A stretch of 54,467 bases of DNA from Saccoglossus kowalevskii (GCF_000003605.2 NW_003116231.1:1-54467); one strand, 5' to 3'. Positions 40,118 through 54,121 are shown, counted from the stretch's first letter. A program made the numbers and translations. Notes: generated from the sequence alone by a model not told the origin.

Positions 40118-40861
40118 ATCCTCCCAACTGACTGTGATTACTATGTGACGGCTATCTCATTCAACTGACATCCTCCCAACTGACTATGACTACTGTGTGA
40201 CGGCTGTTTCATTCAACTGATGACTTCCTCCCAACTGTCTATGACTACTGTGTGATGGCTATCTCGCTCAACTGACTTCGTCAAAAATGACTGCGACTAC
40301 TGTGTGAAGGCTATCTCACTCAACTGACTTCATCCCAACTGACTGTGACTACAGTGTGACGGCTGTCTCATTCAAGTGACTTCCTCCCAACTGACTTTGA
40401 CTACTGTGTGATGGCTGTCTCATTTAATAGACTTCCTCCCAACTGACTGTGAATACTGCGCGACGGCTCTCTCATTCAACTGACTTCCTCCAAACTGATT
40501 GTGACTACTGTGTGACGACTATGTCGTTCAACTGACCTTCTCCCAACTGACTGTAACTACTGTGTTACGGCTATCTCATTCAACTGACTTCCTCTCAACG
40601 TACTGTGACTACTGTGTGACATGTGTCTTGTTCAACTGACTTTTTCCCAACTGACTGTAACTACTGTGTGAAGACTTTTTTATTCTACTGACTTCCTCCC
40701 AACTGGCTTTGACTACTGTGTGACGGCTGTCTCATTTAATAGACTTCCTCCCAACTGACTGTGAATACTGTGCGATGGCTCTCTCATTCAACTGACTTCC
40801 TGTGAACTGACTTGACTACTGTGCGATGGCTCTCTCATTCAACTGACTTCCCCCAACTGAC
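40118..40861 (+). repeat. Diverged cassette D
   Basis: Same order as C, at offset 1,027, with the same upstream flank of a CTCGCAACTGGC unit, a CTAATGTAC unit, the short monomer tagged at 40061 and a GTTAGACGG unit. Private changes include GACATGTGTCTTG and GTGAAGACTTTTTTATTC. It ends with the GTGCGATGGCTCTC unit and a 51-bp CCCCC unit, as A does. Confidence 0.9.
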
Positions 40862-43800
40862 TGTGACTACTGTGTGACGGCTATCTTGGTCAACTGACTT
40901 CGTCCGAAATGACTTTGACTACTGTGTGACGGCTAACTTGGTCAAATGACTTCCTCTCAACTGACTGTGACTACTGTGTGACGGCTATCTTGGTCAAATG
41001 ACTTCATCCGAAATGACTGTGACTACTGTGTTATGGCTATCTTGGTCAAATGACTTCGTCCGAAATGACTGTGACTACTGTGTGACGGCTATCTTGGTCA
41101 ACTGACTTCGTTCGAAATGACTGTGACTACTGTGTTACGGCTATCTTGGTCAAATGACTTTCTCTCAACTGACTGTGACTACAGTGAGACGGCTATCTTG
41201 TTCAACTGACTTTCTCCCAACTGACTGTGACTACTGTGTGACGGCTATCTCGTTCAACTGACTTTCTCCCAACTGACTGTGACTACTGTGTGACAGCTTT
41301 CTCGTTCAACTGACTTCCTCCCAACTGACTGTGACTACTGTGTGACAGCTTTCTCGTTCAACTGACATCCTCCCAACTGACTGTGACTACTGTGTGACGG
41401 CTATCTCGTTCAACTGACTTCCCCCAACTGACTGTGACTACTGTGTGACGGCTATCTTGTTCAACTGACTTCCCCCAACGGACTGTGACTACTGTGTGAC
41501 GGCTATCTCGTTCAACTGACTTCCTCCCAACTGACTGTGACTACTGTGTGACGGCTATCTTGGTCAAATGACTTCCTCTCAACTGACTGTGACTACTGTG
41601 TGACGGCTATCTCGTTCAACTGACTTCCTCCCAACTGACTGTGACTACTGTGTGACGGCTATCTCGTTCAACTGACTTCCCCCAACTGACTGTGACTACT
41701 GTGTGACGGCTATCTTGGTCAACTGACTTCGTCCGAAATGAGTGTGACTACTGTGTGACGGCTATCTTGGTCAACTGACTTCGTCCGAAATGACTGTGAC
41801 TACTGTGTTACGGCTATCTTGGTCAAATGACTTCCTCTCAACTGACTGTAACTACTGTGTGACGGCTATCTTGGTCAAATGACTTCATCCGAAATGACTG
41901 TGACTACTGTGTTATGGCTGTCTTGGTCAAATGACTTCGTCCGAAATGACTGTGACTACTGTGTGACGGCTATCTTGGTCAACTGACTTCGTCCGAAATG
42001 ACTGTGACTACTGTGTGACGGCTATCTTGGTCAACTGACTTCGTCCGAAATGACTGTGACTACTGTGTTACGGCTATCTTGGTCAAATGACTTCCTCTCA
42101 ACTGACTGTGACTACTGTGTGACGGCTATCTTGGTCAACTGACTTCATCCGAAATGACTGTGACTACTGTGTTATGGCTATCTTGGTCAAATGACTTCGT
42201 CCGAAATGACTGTGACTACTGTGTGACGGCTATCTTGGTCAACTGACTTCGTCCGAAATGACTGTGACTACTGTGTTACGGCTATCTTGGTCAAATGACT
42301 TCCTCTCAACTGACTGTGACTACAGTGAGACGGCTATCTTGTTCAACTGACTTTCTCCCAACTGACTGTGACTACTGTGTGACGGCTATCTCGTTCAACT
42401 GACTTCCCCCAACTGACTGTGACTACTGTGTGACGGCTTTCTAATTCAACTGACTTCCTCCCAACTGGCAATGACTACTGTGTGATGGCTATCTCGTTCA
42501 ACTGACTTTCTCCCAACTGACTGTGACTATTGTGTGACGGCTATCTCGTTCAACTGACTTTCTCCCAACTGACTGTGACTACTGTGTGACAGCTTTCTCG
42601 TTCAACTGACTTCCTCCCAACTGACTGTGACTACTGTGTAACACCTATCTTGGTCAACTGACTTCGTCCGAAATGACTGCGACTACTGTGTGATGGCTAT
42701 CTCGTTCAACTGACTTCCTCCCAACTGACTGTGACTACTGTGTGACGACTATCTCGTTCAACTGACTTCATCCCAACTGACTGTGACTACTGTGTGACGA
42801 CTATCTCGTTCAACTGACTTCATCCCAACTGACTGTGACTACTGTGTGACGACTATCTCGTTCAACTGACCCTCTCGCAACTGGCTGTGACTACTGTGTT
42901 ACAGCTATCTCATTCAAAATACTTCCTCCTAATGTACTTTGACTACTGTGTGACGGTTAACTCGTTCAACTGACTGTGACTACTGTTAGACGGCTATCTC
43001 GTTCAACTGACATCCTCCCAACTGACTGTGACTACTGTGTGACGGCTATCTCGTTCAACTGACATCCTCCCAACTGACTGTGACTACTGTGTGACGACTA
43101 TCTCGTTCAACTGACCCTCTCCCAACTGGCTGTGACTACTGTGTTACGGCTATCTCATTCAATTTACTTCCTTCTAATGTACTTTGACTACTGTGCGACG
43201 GTTAACTCGTTCAACTGACTGTGACTACTGTGTGACGGCTATCTCGTTCAACTGACATCCTCCCAACTGACTGTGACTACTGTGTGACGGCTATCTCATT
43301 CAACTGACATCCTCCCAACTGACTGTGACTACTGTGTGACGGCTATCTCGTTCAACTGACTTCCTCCCAACTGACTGTGACTACTGTGTGACGGCTATCT
43401 CGTTCAACTGACATCCTCCCAACTGACTGTGACTACTGTGTGATGGCTATCTCGTTCAACTGACATCCTCCCAACTGACTGTGACTACTGTGTGACGGCT
43501 ATCTCGTTCAACTGACTTCCCCCAACTGACTGTGACTACTGTGTGACGGCTATCTCGTTCAACTGACTTCCCCCAACGGACTGTGACTACTGTGTGACGG
43601 CTATCTCGTTCAACTGACTTCCTCCCAACTGACTGTGACTACTGTGTGACGGCTATCTTGGTCAAATGACTTCCTCTCAACTGACTGTGACTACTGTGTG
43701 ACGGCTATCTCGTTCAACTGACTTCCTCCCAACTGACTGTGACTACTGTGTGACGGCTATCATGGTCAAATGACTTCCTCTCAACTGACTGTGACTACTG

Positions 43801-44266
43801 TGTGACGGCTATCTCGTTCAACTGACTTTCTCTCAACTGACTGTGACTACTGTGTGATGGCTATCTCGTTCAACTGACTTCCCCCAACTGACTGTGACTA
43901 CTGTGTGACGGCTTTCTTGGTCAACTGACTTCGTCCGAAATGACTGTGACTACTGTGTGACGGCTATCTTGGTCAACTGACTTCGTCCGAAATGACTGTG
44001 ACTACTGTGTTACGGCTATCTTGGTCAAATGACTTCCTCTCAACTGACTGTGACTACTGTGTGACGGCTATCTTGGTCAACTGACTTCATCCGAAATGAC
44101 TGTGACTACTGTGTTACGGCTATCTTGGTCAAATGACTTCGTCCGAAATGACTGTGACTACTGTGTGACGGCTATCTCGTTCAACTGACTTCCTCCCAAC
44201 TGACTGTGACTACTGTGTGACGGCTATCTTGGTCAAATGACTTCCTCCCAACTGACTGTGACTACT

Positions 44267-44680
44267 GTGTGGCGGCTATCTCGTTCAACTGACTTCCCCC
44301 AACTGACTGTGACTACTGTGTGACGGCTATCTTGGTCAACTGACTTCGTCCGAAATGACTTTGACTACTGTGTGACGGCTATCTTGGTCAAATGACTTCC
44401 CCCAACTGACTGTGACTACTGTGTGACGGCTATCTCGTTCAACTGACTTCCTCCCAACTGTCTGTGACTACTGTGTGACGGATATCTCGTTCAACTGACA
44501 GCCTCCCAACTGACTGTGACTACTGTGTGATGGCTATCTCGTTCAACTGACATCCTCCCAACTGACTGTGACTACTGTGTGACGGCTATCTCGTTCAACT
44601 GACTTCCTCCCAACTGACTGTGACTACTGTGTGACGGCTATCTTGGTCAAATGACTTCCTCCCAACTGACTGTGACTACT
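44267..44680 (+). repeat. Local 414-bp duplication
   Basis: GTGTGGCGG at 44267 recurs at 44681. The distance is six 52-bp plus two 51-bp monomers. The inserted part includes GGATATCTCG (g at 44480) and ACAGCCTCCC, which match 25,113 and onward at offset 19,367. So the extra sequence was not simply the neighbouring monomers repeated but came from a related segment. Confidence 0.75.
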
Positions 44681-47600
44681 GTGTGGCGGCTATCTCGTTC
44701 AACTGACTTCCCCCAACTGACTGTGACTACTGTGTGACGGCTATCTTGGTCAACTGACTTCGTCCGAAATGACTTTGACTACTGTGTGACGGCTATCTTG
44801 GTCAAATGACTTCCCCCAACTGACTGTGACTACTGTGTGACGGCTATCTTGGTCAATTGACTTCGTCCGAAATGACTTTGACTACTGTGTGACGGCTATC
44901 TTGGTCAACTGACTTCGTCCGAAATGACTGTGACTACTATGTTACGGCTATCTTGGTCAAATGACTTCCTCTCAACTGACTGTGACTACTGTGTGACGGC
45001 TATCTTGGTCAACTGACTTCATCCGAAATGACTGTGACTACTGTGTTATGGCTATCTTGGTCAAATGACTTCGTCCGAAATGACTGTGACTACTGTGTGA
45101 CGGCTATCTTGGTCAACTGACTTCGTCCGAAATGACTGTGACTACTGTGTTACGGCTATCTTGGTCAAATGACTTCCTCTCAACTGACTGTGACTACAGT
45201 GTGACGGCTATCTCGTTCAACTGACTTCCCCCAACTGACTGTGACTACTGTGTGACGGCTTTCTAATTCAACTGACTTCCTCCCAACTGGCAATGACTAC
45301 TGTGTGATGGCTATCTCGTTCAACTGACTTTCTCCCAACTGACTGTGACTACTGTGTGACGGCTATCTCGTTCAAATGACTTTCTCCCAACTGACTGTGA
45401 CTACTGTGTGACAGCTTTCTCGTTCAACTGACTTCCTCCCAACTGACTGTGACTACTGTGTGACACCTATCTTGGTCAACTGACTTCGTCCGAAATGACT
45501 TTGACTACTGTGTGACGGCTATCTTGGTCAACTGACTTCGTTCGAAATGACTGTGACTACTGTGTTACGGCTATCTTGGTCAAATGACTTCCTCTCAACT
45601 GACTGTGACTACAGTGAGACGGCTATCTTGTTCAACTGACATCCTCCCAACTGACTGTGACTACTTTGTGACGGCTATCTCGTTCAACTGACATCCTCCC
45701 AACTGACTGTGACTACTGTGTGACGACTATCTCGTTCAACTGACCCTCTCCCAACTGGCTGTGACTACTGTGTTACGGCTATCTCATTCAATTTACTTCC
45801 TTCTAATGTACTTTGACTACTGTGCGACGGTTAACTCGTTCAACTGACTGTGACTACTGTGTGACGGCTATCTCGTTCAAGTGACATCCTCCCAACTGAC
45901 TGTGACTACTGTGTGACGGCTATCTCGTTCAACTGACATCCTCCCAACTGACTGTGACTACTGTGTGACGGCTATCTCGTTCAACTGACTTCCTCCCAAC
46001 TGACTGTGACTACTGTGTGACGACTATCTCGTTCAACTGACATCCTCCCAACTGACTGTGACTACTGTGTGATGGCTATCTCGTTCAACTGACATCCTCC
46101 CAACTGACTGTGACTACTGTGTGACGGCTATCTCGTTCAACTGACTTCCCCCAACTGACTGTGACTACTGTGTGACGGCTATCTCGTTCAACTGACTTCC
46201 CCCAACGGACTGTGACTACTGTGTGACGGCTATCTCGTTCAACTGACTTCCTCCCAACTGACTGTGACTACTGTGTGACGGCTATCTTGGTCAAATGACT
46301 TCCTCTCAACTGACTGTGACTACTGTGTGACGGCTATCTCGTTCAACTGACTTCCTCCCAACTGACTGTGACTACTGTGTGACGGCTATCTTGGTCAAAT
46401 GACTTCCTCTCAACTGACTGTGACTACTGTGTGACGACTATCTCGTTCAACTGACTTTCTCTCAACTGACTGTGACTACTGTGTGACGGCTATCTCGTTC
46501 AACTGACTTCCCCCAACTGACTGTGACTACTGTGTGACGGCTATCTTGGTCAACTGACTTCGTCCGAAATGACTGTGACTACTGTGTGACGGCTATCTTG
46601 GTCAACTGACTTCGTCCGAAATGACTGTGACTACTGTGTTACGGCTATCTTGGTCAAATGACTTCCTTTCAACTGACTGTGACTACTGTGTGACGGCTAT
46701 CTTGGTCAACTGACTTCATCCGAAATGACTGTGACTACTGTGTTACGGCTATCTTGGTCAAATGACTTCGTCCGAAATGACTGTGACTACTGTGTGACGG
46801 CTATCTCGTTCAACTGACTTCCTCCCAACTGACTGTGACTACTGTGTGACGGCTATCTTGGTCAAATGACTTCCTCCCAACTGACTGTGACTACTGTGTG
46901 ACGGCTATCTCGTTCAACTGACTTCCCCCAACTGACTGTGACTACTGTGTGACGGCTATCTTGGTCAACTGACTTCGTCCGAAATGACTTTGACTACTGT
47001 GTGACGGCTATCTTGGTCAACTGACTTCGTCCGAAATGACTGTGACTACTATGTTACAGCTATCTTGGTCAAATGACTTCCTCTCAACTGACTGTGACTA
47101 CTGTGTGACGGCTATCTTGGTCAACTGACTTCATCCGAAATGACTGTGACTACTGTGTTATGGCTATCTTGGTCAAATGACTTCGTCCGAAATGACTGTG
47201 ACTACTGTGTGACGGCTTTCTAATTCAACTGACTTCCTCCCAACTGGCAATGACTACTGTGTGATGGCTATCTCGTTCAACTGACTTTCTCCCAACTGAC
47301 TGTGACTACTGTGTGACGGCTATCTCGTTCAACTGACTTTCTCCCAACTGACTGTGACTACTGTGTGACAGCTTTCTCGTTCAACTGACTTCCTCCCAAC
47401 TGACTGTGACTACTGTGTGACACCTATCTTGGTCAACTGACTTCGTCCGAAATGACTTTGACTACTGTGTGACGGCTATCTTGGTCAACTGACTTCGTCC
47501 GAAATGACTGTGACTACTGTGTTACGGCTATCTTGGTCAAATGACTTCCTCTCAACTGACTGTGACTACAGTGAGACGGCTATCTTGTTCAACTGACATC

Positions 47601-50600
47601 CTCCCAACTGACTGTGACTACTTTGTGACGGCTATCTCGTTCAACTGACATCCTCCCAACTGACTGTGACTACTGTGTGACGACTATCTCGTTCAACTGA
47701 CCCTCTCCCAACTGGCTGTGACTACTGTGTTACGGCTATCTCATTCAATTTACTTCCTTCTAATGTACTTTGACTACTGTGCGACGGTTAACTCGTTCAA
47801 CTGACTGTGACTACTGTGTGACGGCTATCTCGTTCAACTGACATCCTCCCAACTGACTGTGACTACTGTGTGACGGCTATCTCGTTCAACTGACATCCTC
47901 CCAACTGACTGTGACTACTGTGTGACGGCTATCTCGTTCAACTGACTTCCTCCCAACTGACTGTGACTACTGTGTGACGGCTATCTTGGTCAAATGACTT
48001 CCTCTCAACTGACTGTGACTACTGTGTGACGGCTATCTCGTTCAACTGACTTCCTCCCAACTGACTGTGACTACTGTGTGACGGCTATCTTGGTCAAATG
48101 ACTTCCTCTCAACTGACTGTGACTACTGTGTGAAGGCTATCTCGTTCAACTGACTTTCTCTCAACTGACTGTGACTACTGTGTGACGGCTATCTCGTTCA
48201 ACTGACTTCCCCCAACTGACTGTGACTACTGTGTGACGGCTATCTTGGTCAACTGACTTCGTCCGAAATGACTGTGACTACTGTGTGACGGCTATCTTGG
48301 TCAACTGACTTCGTCCGAAATGACTGTGACTACTGTGTTACGGCTATCTTGGTCAAATGACTTCCTCTCAACTGACTGTGACTACTGTGTGACGGCTATC
48401 TTGGTCAACTGACTTCATCCGAAATGACTGTGACTACTGTGTTACGGCTATCTTGGTCAAATGACTTCGTCCGAAATGACTGTGACTACTGTGTGACGGC
48501 TATCTCGTTCAACTGACTTCCCCCAACTGACTGTGACTACAGTGTGACGGCTATCTTGGTCAACTGACTTCGTCCGAAATGACTGTGACTACTGTGTGAC
48601 GGCTATCTTGGTCAACTGACTTCGTCCGAAATGACTGTGACTACTGTGTTACGGCTATCTTGGTCAAATGACTTCCTATGAACTGACTGTGACTACTGTG
48701 TGACGGCTATCTTGGTCAACTGACTTCATCCGAAATGACTGTGACTACTGTGTTACGGCTATCTTGGTCAAATGACTTCGTCCAAAATGACTGTGACTAA
48801 TGTGTGACGGCTATCTCGTTCAACTGACTTCCTCCCAACTGACTGTGACTACTGTGTGACGGCTATCTTGGTCAAATGACTTCCTCCCAACTGACTGTGA
48901 CTACTGTGTGACGGCTATCTCGTTCAACTGACTTCCCCCAACTGACTGTGACTACTGTGTGACGACTATCTTGGTCAACTGACTTCGTCCGAAATGACTT
49001 TGACTACTGTGTGACGGCTATCTTGGTCAACTGACTTCGTCGGAAATGACTGTGACTACTGTGTTACGGCTATCTTGGTCAAATGACTTCCTCTCAACTG
49101 ACTGTAACTACTGTGTGACGGCTATCTTGGTCAAATGACTTCATCCGAAATGACTGTGACTACTGTGTTATGGCTATCTTGGTCAAATGACTTCGTCCGA
49201 AATGACTGTGACTACTGTGTGACGGCTATCTTGGTCAACTGACTTCGTCCGAAATGACTGTGACTACTGTGTTACGGCTATCTTGGTCAAATGACTTCCT
49301 CTCAACTGACTGTGACTACAGTGAGACGGCTATCTTGTTCAACTGACTTTCTCCCAACTGACTGTGACTACTGTGTGACGGCTATCTCGTTCAACTGACT
49401 TCCCCCAACTGACTGTGACTACTGTGTGACGGCTTTCTAATTCAACTGACTTCCTCCCAACTGGCAATGACTACTGTGTGATGGATATCTCGTTCAACTG
49501 ACTTTCTCCCAACTGACTGTGACTACTGTGTGACGGCTATCTCGTTCAACTGACTTTCTCCCAACTGACTGTGACTACTGTGTGACAGCTTTCTCGTTCA
49601 AATGACTTCCTCCCAACTGACTGTGACTACTGTGTGACACCTATCTTGGTCAACTGACTTAGTCCGAAATGACTGCGACTACTGTGTGATGGCTATCTCG
49701 TTCAACTGACTTCCTCCCAACTGACTGTGACTACTGTGCGACGACTATCTCGTTCAACTGACTTCATCCCAACTGACTGTGACTACTGTGTGACGACTAT
49801 CTCGTTCAACTGACTTCATCCCAACTGACTGTGACTACTGTGTGACGACTATCTCGTTCAACTGACCCTCTCGCAACTGGCTGTGACTACTGTGTTACGG
49901 CTATCTCATTCAACTTACTTCCTCCTAATGTACTTTGACTACTGTGTGACGGTTAACTCGTTCAACTGACTGTGACTACTGTTAGACGGCTAGCTCGTTC
50001 AACTGACTTCCCCCAACTGACTGTGACTACTGTGTGACGACTATCTTGGTCAACTGACTTCGTCCGAAATGACTTTGACTACTGTGTGACGGCTATCTTG
50101 GTCAACTGACTTAGTCCGAAATGACTGTGACTACTGTGTTACGGCTATCTTGGTCAAATGACTTCCTCTCAACTGACTGTGACTACTGTGTGACGGCTAT
50201 CTTGGTCAAATGACTTCATCCGAAATGACTGTGACTACTGTGATATGGCTATCTTGGTCAAATGACTTCGTCCGAAATGACTGTGACTACTGTGTGACGG
50301 CTATCTTGGTCAACTGACTTCGTCCGAAATGACTGTGACTACTGTGTTACGGCTATCTTGGTCAAATGACTTCCTCTCAACTGACTGTGACTACAGTGAG
50401 ACGGCTATCTCGTTCAACTGACATCCTCCCAACTGACTGTGACTACTGTGTGATGGCTATCTCGTTCAACTGACTTCCTCCCAACTGACTGTGACTACTG
50501 TGTGACGGCTATCTCGTTCAACTGACATCCTCCCAACTGACTGTGACTACTGTGTGATGGCTATCTCGTTCAACTGACTTCCCCCAACTGACTGTGACTA

Positions 50601-51232
50601 CTGTGTGACGGCTATCTCGTTCAACTGACTTCCCCTCACGGACTGTGACTACTGTGTGATGGCTATCTCGTTCAACTGACTTCCTCGCAACTGACTGTGA
50701 CTACTGTGTGACGGCTATCTTGGTCAAATGACTTCCTCTCAACTGACTGTGACTACTGTGTGACGGCTATCTTGGTCAACTGACTTCATCCGAAATGACT
50801 GTGACTACTGTGTTACGGCTATCTTGGTCAAATGACTTCGTCCGAAATGACTGTGACTACTGTGTGACGGCTATCTCGTTCAACTGACTTCCTCCCAACT
50901 GACTGTGACTACTGTGTGACGGCTATCTTGGTCAAATGACTTCCTCCCAACTGACTGTGACTACTGTGTGGCGGCTATCTCGTTCAACTGACTTCCCCCA
51001 ACTGACTGTGACTACTGTGTGACGGCTATCTTGGTCAACTGACTTCGTCCGAAATGACTTTGACTACTGTGTGACGGCTATCTTGGTCAACTGACTTCGT
51101 CCGAAATGACTGTGACTACTACGTTACGGCTATCTTGGTCAAATGACTTCCCCCAACTGACTGTGACTACTGTGTGACGGCTATCTTGGTCAATTGACTT
51201 CGTCCGAAATGACTTTGACTACTGTGTGACGG

Positions 51233-52120
51233 CTATCTGGTCAAATGACTTCCTCTCAACTGACTGTGACTACAGTGAGATGGCTATCTGTTCGACTGAC
51301 TTCCTCCCAACTGACTGTGACTACTGTGTGACGGCTATCTCGTTCAACTGACTTCCCCCAACTGACTGTGACTACTGTGTGATGGCTTTCTAATTCAACT
51401 GACTTCCTCCCAACTGGCAATGACTACTGTGTGATGGCTATCTCGTTCAACTGACTTTCTCCCAACTGACTGTGACTACTGTGTGACGGCTATCTTGGTC
51501 AAATGACTTCCTCCCAACTGACTGTGACTACTGTGTGACGGCTATCTCGTTCAACTGACTTCCCCCAACTGACTGTGACTACTGTGTGACGGCTATCTTG
51601 GTCAACTGACTTCGTCCGAAATGACTTTGACTACTGTGTGACGGCTATCTTGGTCAACTGACTTCGTCCGAAATGACTGTGACTACTGTGTTATGGCTAT
51701 CTTGGTCAAATGACTTCCTCTCAACTGACTGTGACTACTGTGTGACGGCTATCTTGGTCAACTGACTTCATCCGAAATGACTGTGACTACTGTGTTATGG
51801 CTATCTTGGTCAAATGACTTTGTCCGATATGACTGTGACTACTGTGTGACGGCTTTCTAATTCAACTGACTTCCTCCCAACTGGCAATGACTACTGTGTG
51901 ATGGCTATCTCGTTCAACTGACTTTCTCCCAACTGACTGTGACTACTGTGTGACGGCTATCTCGTTCAACTGACTTTCTCCCAACTGACTGTGACTACTG
52001 TGTGACAGCTTTCTCGTTCAACTGACTTCCTCCCAACTGACTGTGACTACTGTGTGACACCTATCTTGGTCAACTGACTTCGTCCGAAATGACTGCGACT
52101 ACTGTGTGATGGCTATCTCG
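51233..52120 (+). repeat. Duplicated block, partner of about 31,983-32,870 (offset 19,250)
   Basis: TTCGACTGAC, the 467-bp unit and GATATG are shared. Two single-base deletions occur near the left edge (CTATCTGGTC at about 51,235 and CTATCTGTTC at about 51,287, each one T short), so the offset settles at 19,250 after them. The right edge is the hybrid short monomer at 52094-52130. Confidence 0.82.
51416..51882 (+). repeat. 467-bp nine-monomer higher-order unit, copy 4
   Basis: Same tag spacing and order as at 9522, with GATATG at 51826. It lies at offset 19,250 from copy 3, with a private TGTCC change beside the GATATG. Confidence 0.87.
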
Positions 52121-52130
52121 TTCAACTGAG
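52094..52130 (+). repeat. 37-bp hybrid short monomer at a recombination joint
   Basis: This unit begins TGCGACTACTGTGTGATGG and has normal GGCTATCTCG, yet it ends TTCAACTGAG and lacks the 15 bp. The CTGAG ending is otherwise seen at 33131-33140, in a GGTTAACTCG unit. Sequence to its left aligns with about 31,985-32,870 at offset 19,250. Sequence to its right aligns from 33,131 at offset 18,990. The change of 260 bp equals five monomer lengths, so the unit marks a joint inside shared TCG-TTCAACTGA homology. Confidence 0.85.
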
Positions 52131-52360
52131 TGTGACTACTGTTAGACGGCTATCTCGTTCAACTGACATCCTCCCAACTGACTGTGACTACTTTGTGACG
52201 GCTATCTCGTTCAACTGACATCCTCCCAACTGACTGTGACTACTGTGTGACGGCTATCTTGGTCAACTGACTGCATCCGAAATGACTTTGACTACTGTGT
52301 TACGGCTATCTCATTCAATTTACTTCCTTCTAATGTACTTTGACTACTGTGCGACGGTTA

Positions 52361-53030
52361 ACTCGTTCAACTGACTGTGACTACTGTGTGACGGCTATCT
52401 CGTTCAACTGACATCCTCCCAACTGACTGTGACTACTGTGTGACGGCTATCTCGTTCAACTGACATCCTCCCAACTGACTGTGACTACTGTGTGACGGCT
52501 ATCTCGTTCAACTGACTTCCTCCCAACTGACTGTGACTACTGTGTGACGGCTATCTCGTTCAACTGACATCCTCCCAACTGACTGTGACTACTGTGTGAT
52601 GGCTATCTCGTTCAACTGACATCCTACCAACTGACTGTGACTACTGTGTGACGGCTATCTCGTTCAACTGACTTCCCCCAACTGACTGTGACTACTGTGT
52701 GACGGCTATCTCGTTCAACTGACTTTCCCCAACGGACTGTGACTACTGTGTGACGGCTATCTCGTTCAACTGACTTCCTCCCAACTGACTGTGACTACTG
52801 TGTGACGGCTATCTTGGTCAAATGACTTCCTCTCAACTGACTGTGACTACTGTGTGACGGCTATCTCGTTCAACTGACTTCCTCCCAACTGACTGTGACT
52901 ACTTTGTGACGGCTATCTCGTTCAACTGACATCCTACCAACTGACTGTGACTACTGTGTGACGGCTATCTTGGTCAACTGACTGCATCCGAAATGACTTT
53001 GACTACTGTGTGACGACTATCTCGTTCAAC
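52361..53030 (+). repeat. Duplicated block, partner of about 36,004-36,673 (offset 16,357)
   Basis: Two TCCTACC variants (52622 with 36265; 52932 with 36575), TTTCCCCAACGG and a CTGCATCCGAAATGACTTTGAC unit are shared at one offset. The block begins at the short or full-length GGTTAACTCG unit, which differs between the copies by 15 bp. Confidence 0.83.
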
Positions 53031-54121
53031 TGACTTTCTCTCAACTGACTGTGACTACTGTGTGACGGCTATCTCGTTCAACTGACTTCCCCCAATCTGA
53101 CTGTGACTACTGTGTGATGGCTTTCTAATTCAACTGACTTCCTCCCAATCTGACTGTGACTACTGTGTGACGGCTATCTCGTTCAATCTGATTTCCCCCC
53201 AACTGACTGTGACTAGTGTGTGTCGCCTATCTCGTTCAACTGACTTCCCCCAACGGACTGTGACTACTGTGTGACGGCTATCTCGTTCAACTGACTTCCT
53301 CCCAACTGACTGTGACTACTGTGTGACGGCTATCTTGGTCAAATGACTTCCTCTCAACTGACTGTGACTACTGTGTGACGGCTATCTCGTTCAACTGACT
53401 TCCTCCCAACTGACTGTGACTACTGTGTGACGGCTATCTTGGTCAACTGACTTTCTCTCAACTGACTGTGACTACTGTGTGACGGCTATCTCGTTCAACT
53501 GACTTCCCCCAACTGACTGTGACTACTGTGTGACGGCTATCTTGGTCAACTGACTTCGTCCGAAATGACTGTGACTACTGTGTTACGGCTATCTTGGTCA
53601 AATGACTTCCTCTCAACTGGCTGTGACTACAGTGAGACGGCTATCTTGTTCAACTGACTTTCTCCCAACTGACTGTGACTACTGTGTGACGGCTATCTCG
53701 TTCTACTGACTTCCCCCAACTGACTGTGACTACTGTGTGACGGCTTTCTAATTCAACTGACTTCCTCCCAACTGGCAATGACTACTGTGTGATGGCTATC
53801 TCGTTCAACTGACTTTCTCCCAACTGACTGTGACTACTGTGTGACGGCTATCTCGTCAACTGACTTCCTCCCAACTGACTGTGACTACTGTGTGACAGCT
53901 TTCTCGTTCAACTGACTTCCTCCCAACTGACTGTGACTACTGTGTGACACCTATCTTGGTCAACTGACTTCGTCCGAAATGACTGCGACTACTGTGTGAT
54001 GGCTATCTCGTTCAACTGACTTCCTCCCAACTGACTGTGACTACTGTGTGACGACTATCTCGTTCAACTGACTTCATCCCAACTGACTGTGACTACTGTG
54101 TGACGACTATCTCGTTCAACT

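Larger units (their letters stand above)
596..53790 (+). repeat. Higher-order tag monomer GGCAATGAC (33 places)
   Basis: A distinctive pair of monomers, the first with CTTTCTAATTC and the second starting GGCAATGAC in place of GACTGTGAC, recurs through the window. GGCAATGA starts at 596, 1322, 3536, 5558, 6078, 8435, 9522, 9989, 10754, 13178, 13645, 15446, 16625, 17285, 18152, 19394, 19809, 23254, 23928, 26699, 30260, 32166, 32633, 33398, 35756, 37052, 42467, 45289, 47246, 49463, 51416, 51883 and 53774. It is usually preceded by a monomer with CTACAGTGAGAC or GTGTTATGG and followed by one with TTTCTCCCAAC. At 17285 the upstream half is ATCCTCCC, so that copy is a hybrid. The spacing shows the higher-order organisation. 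The coordinates of this entry span first to last tag and not a single element. Confidence 0.9.
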
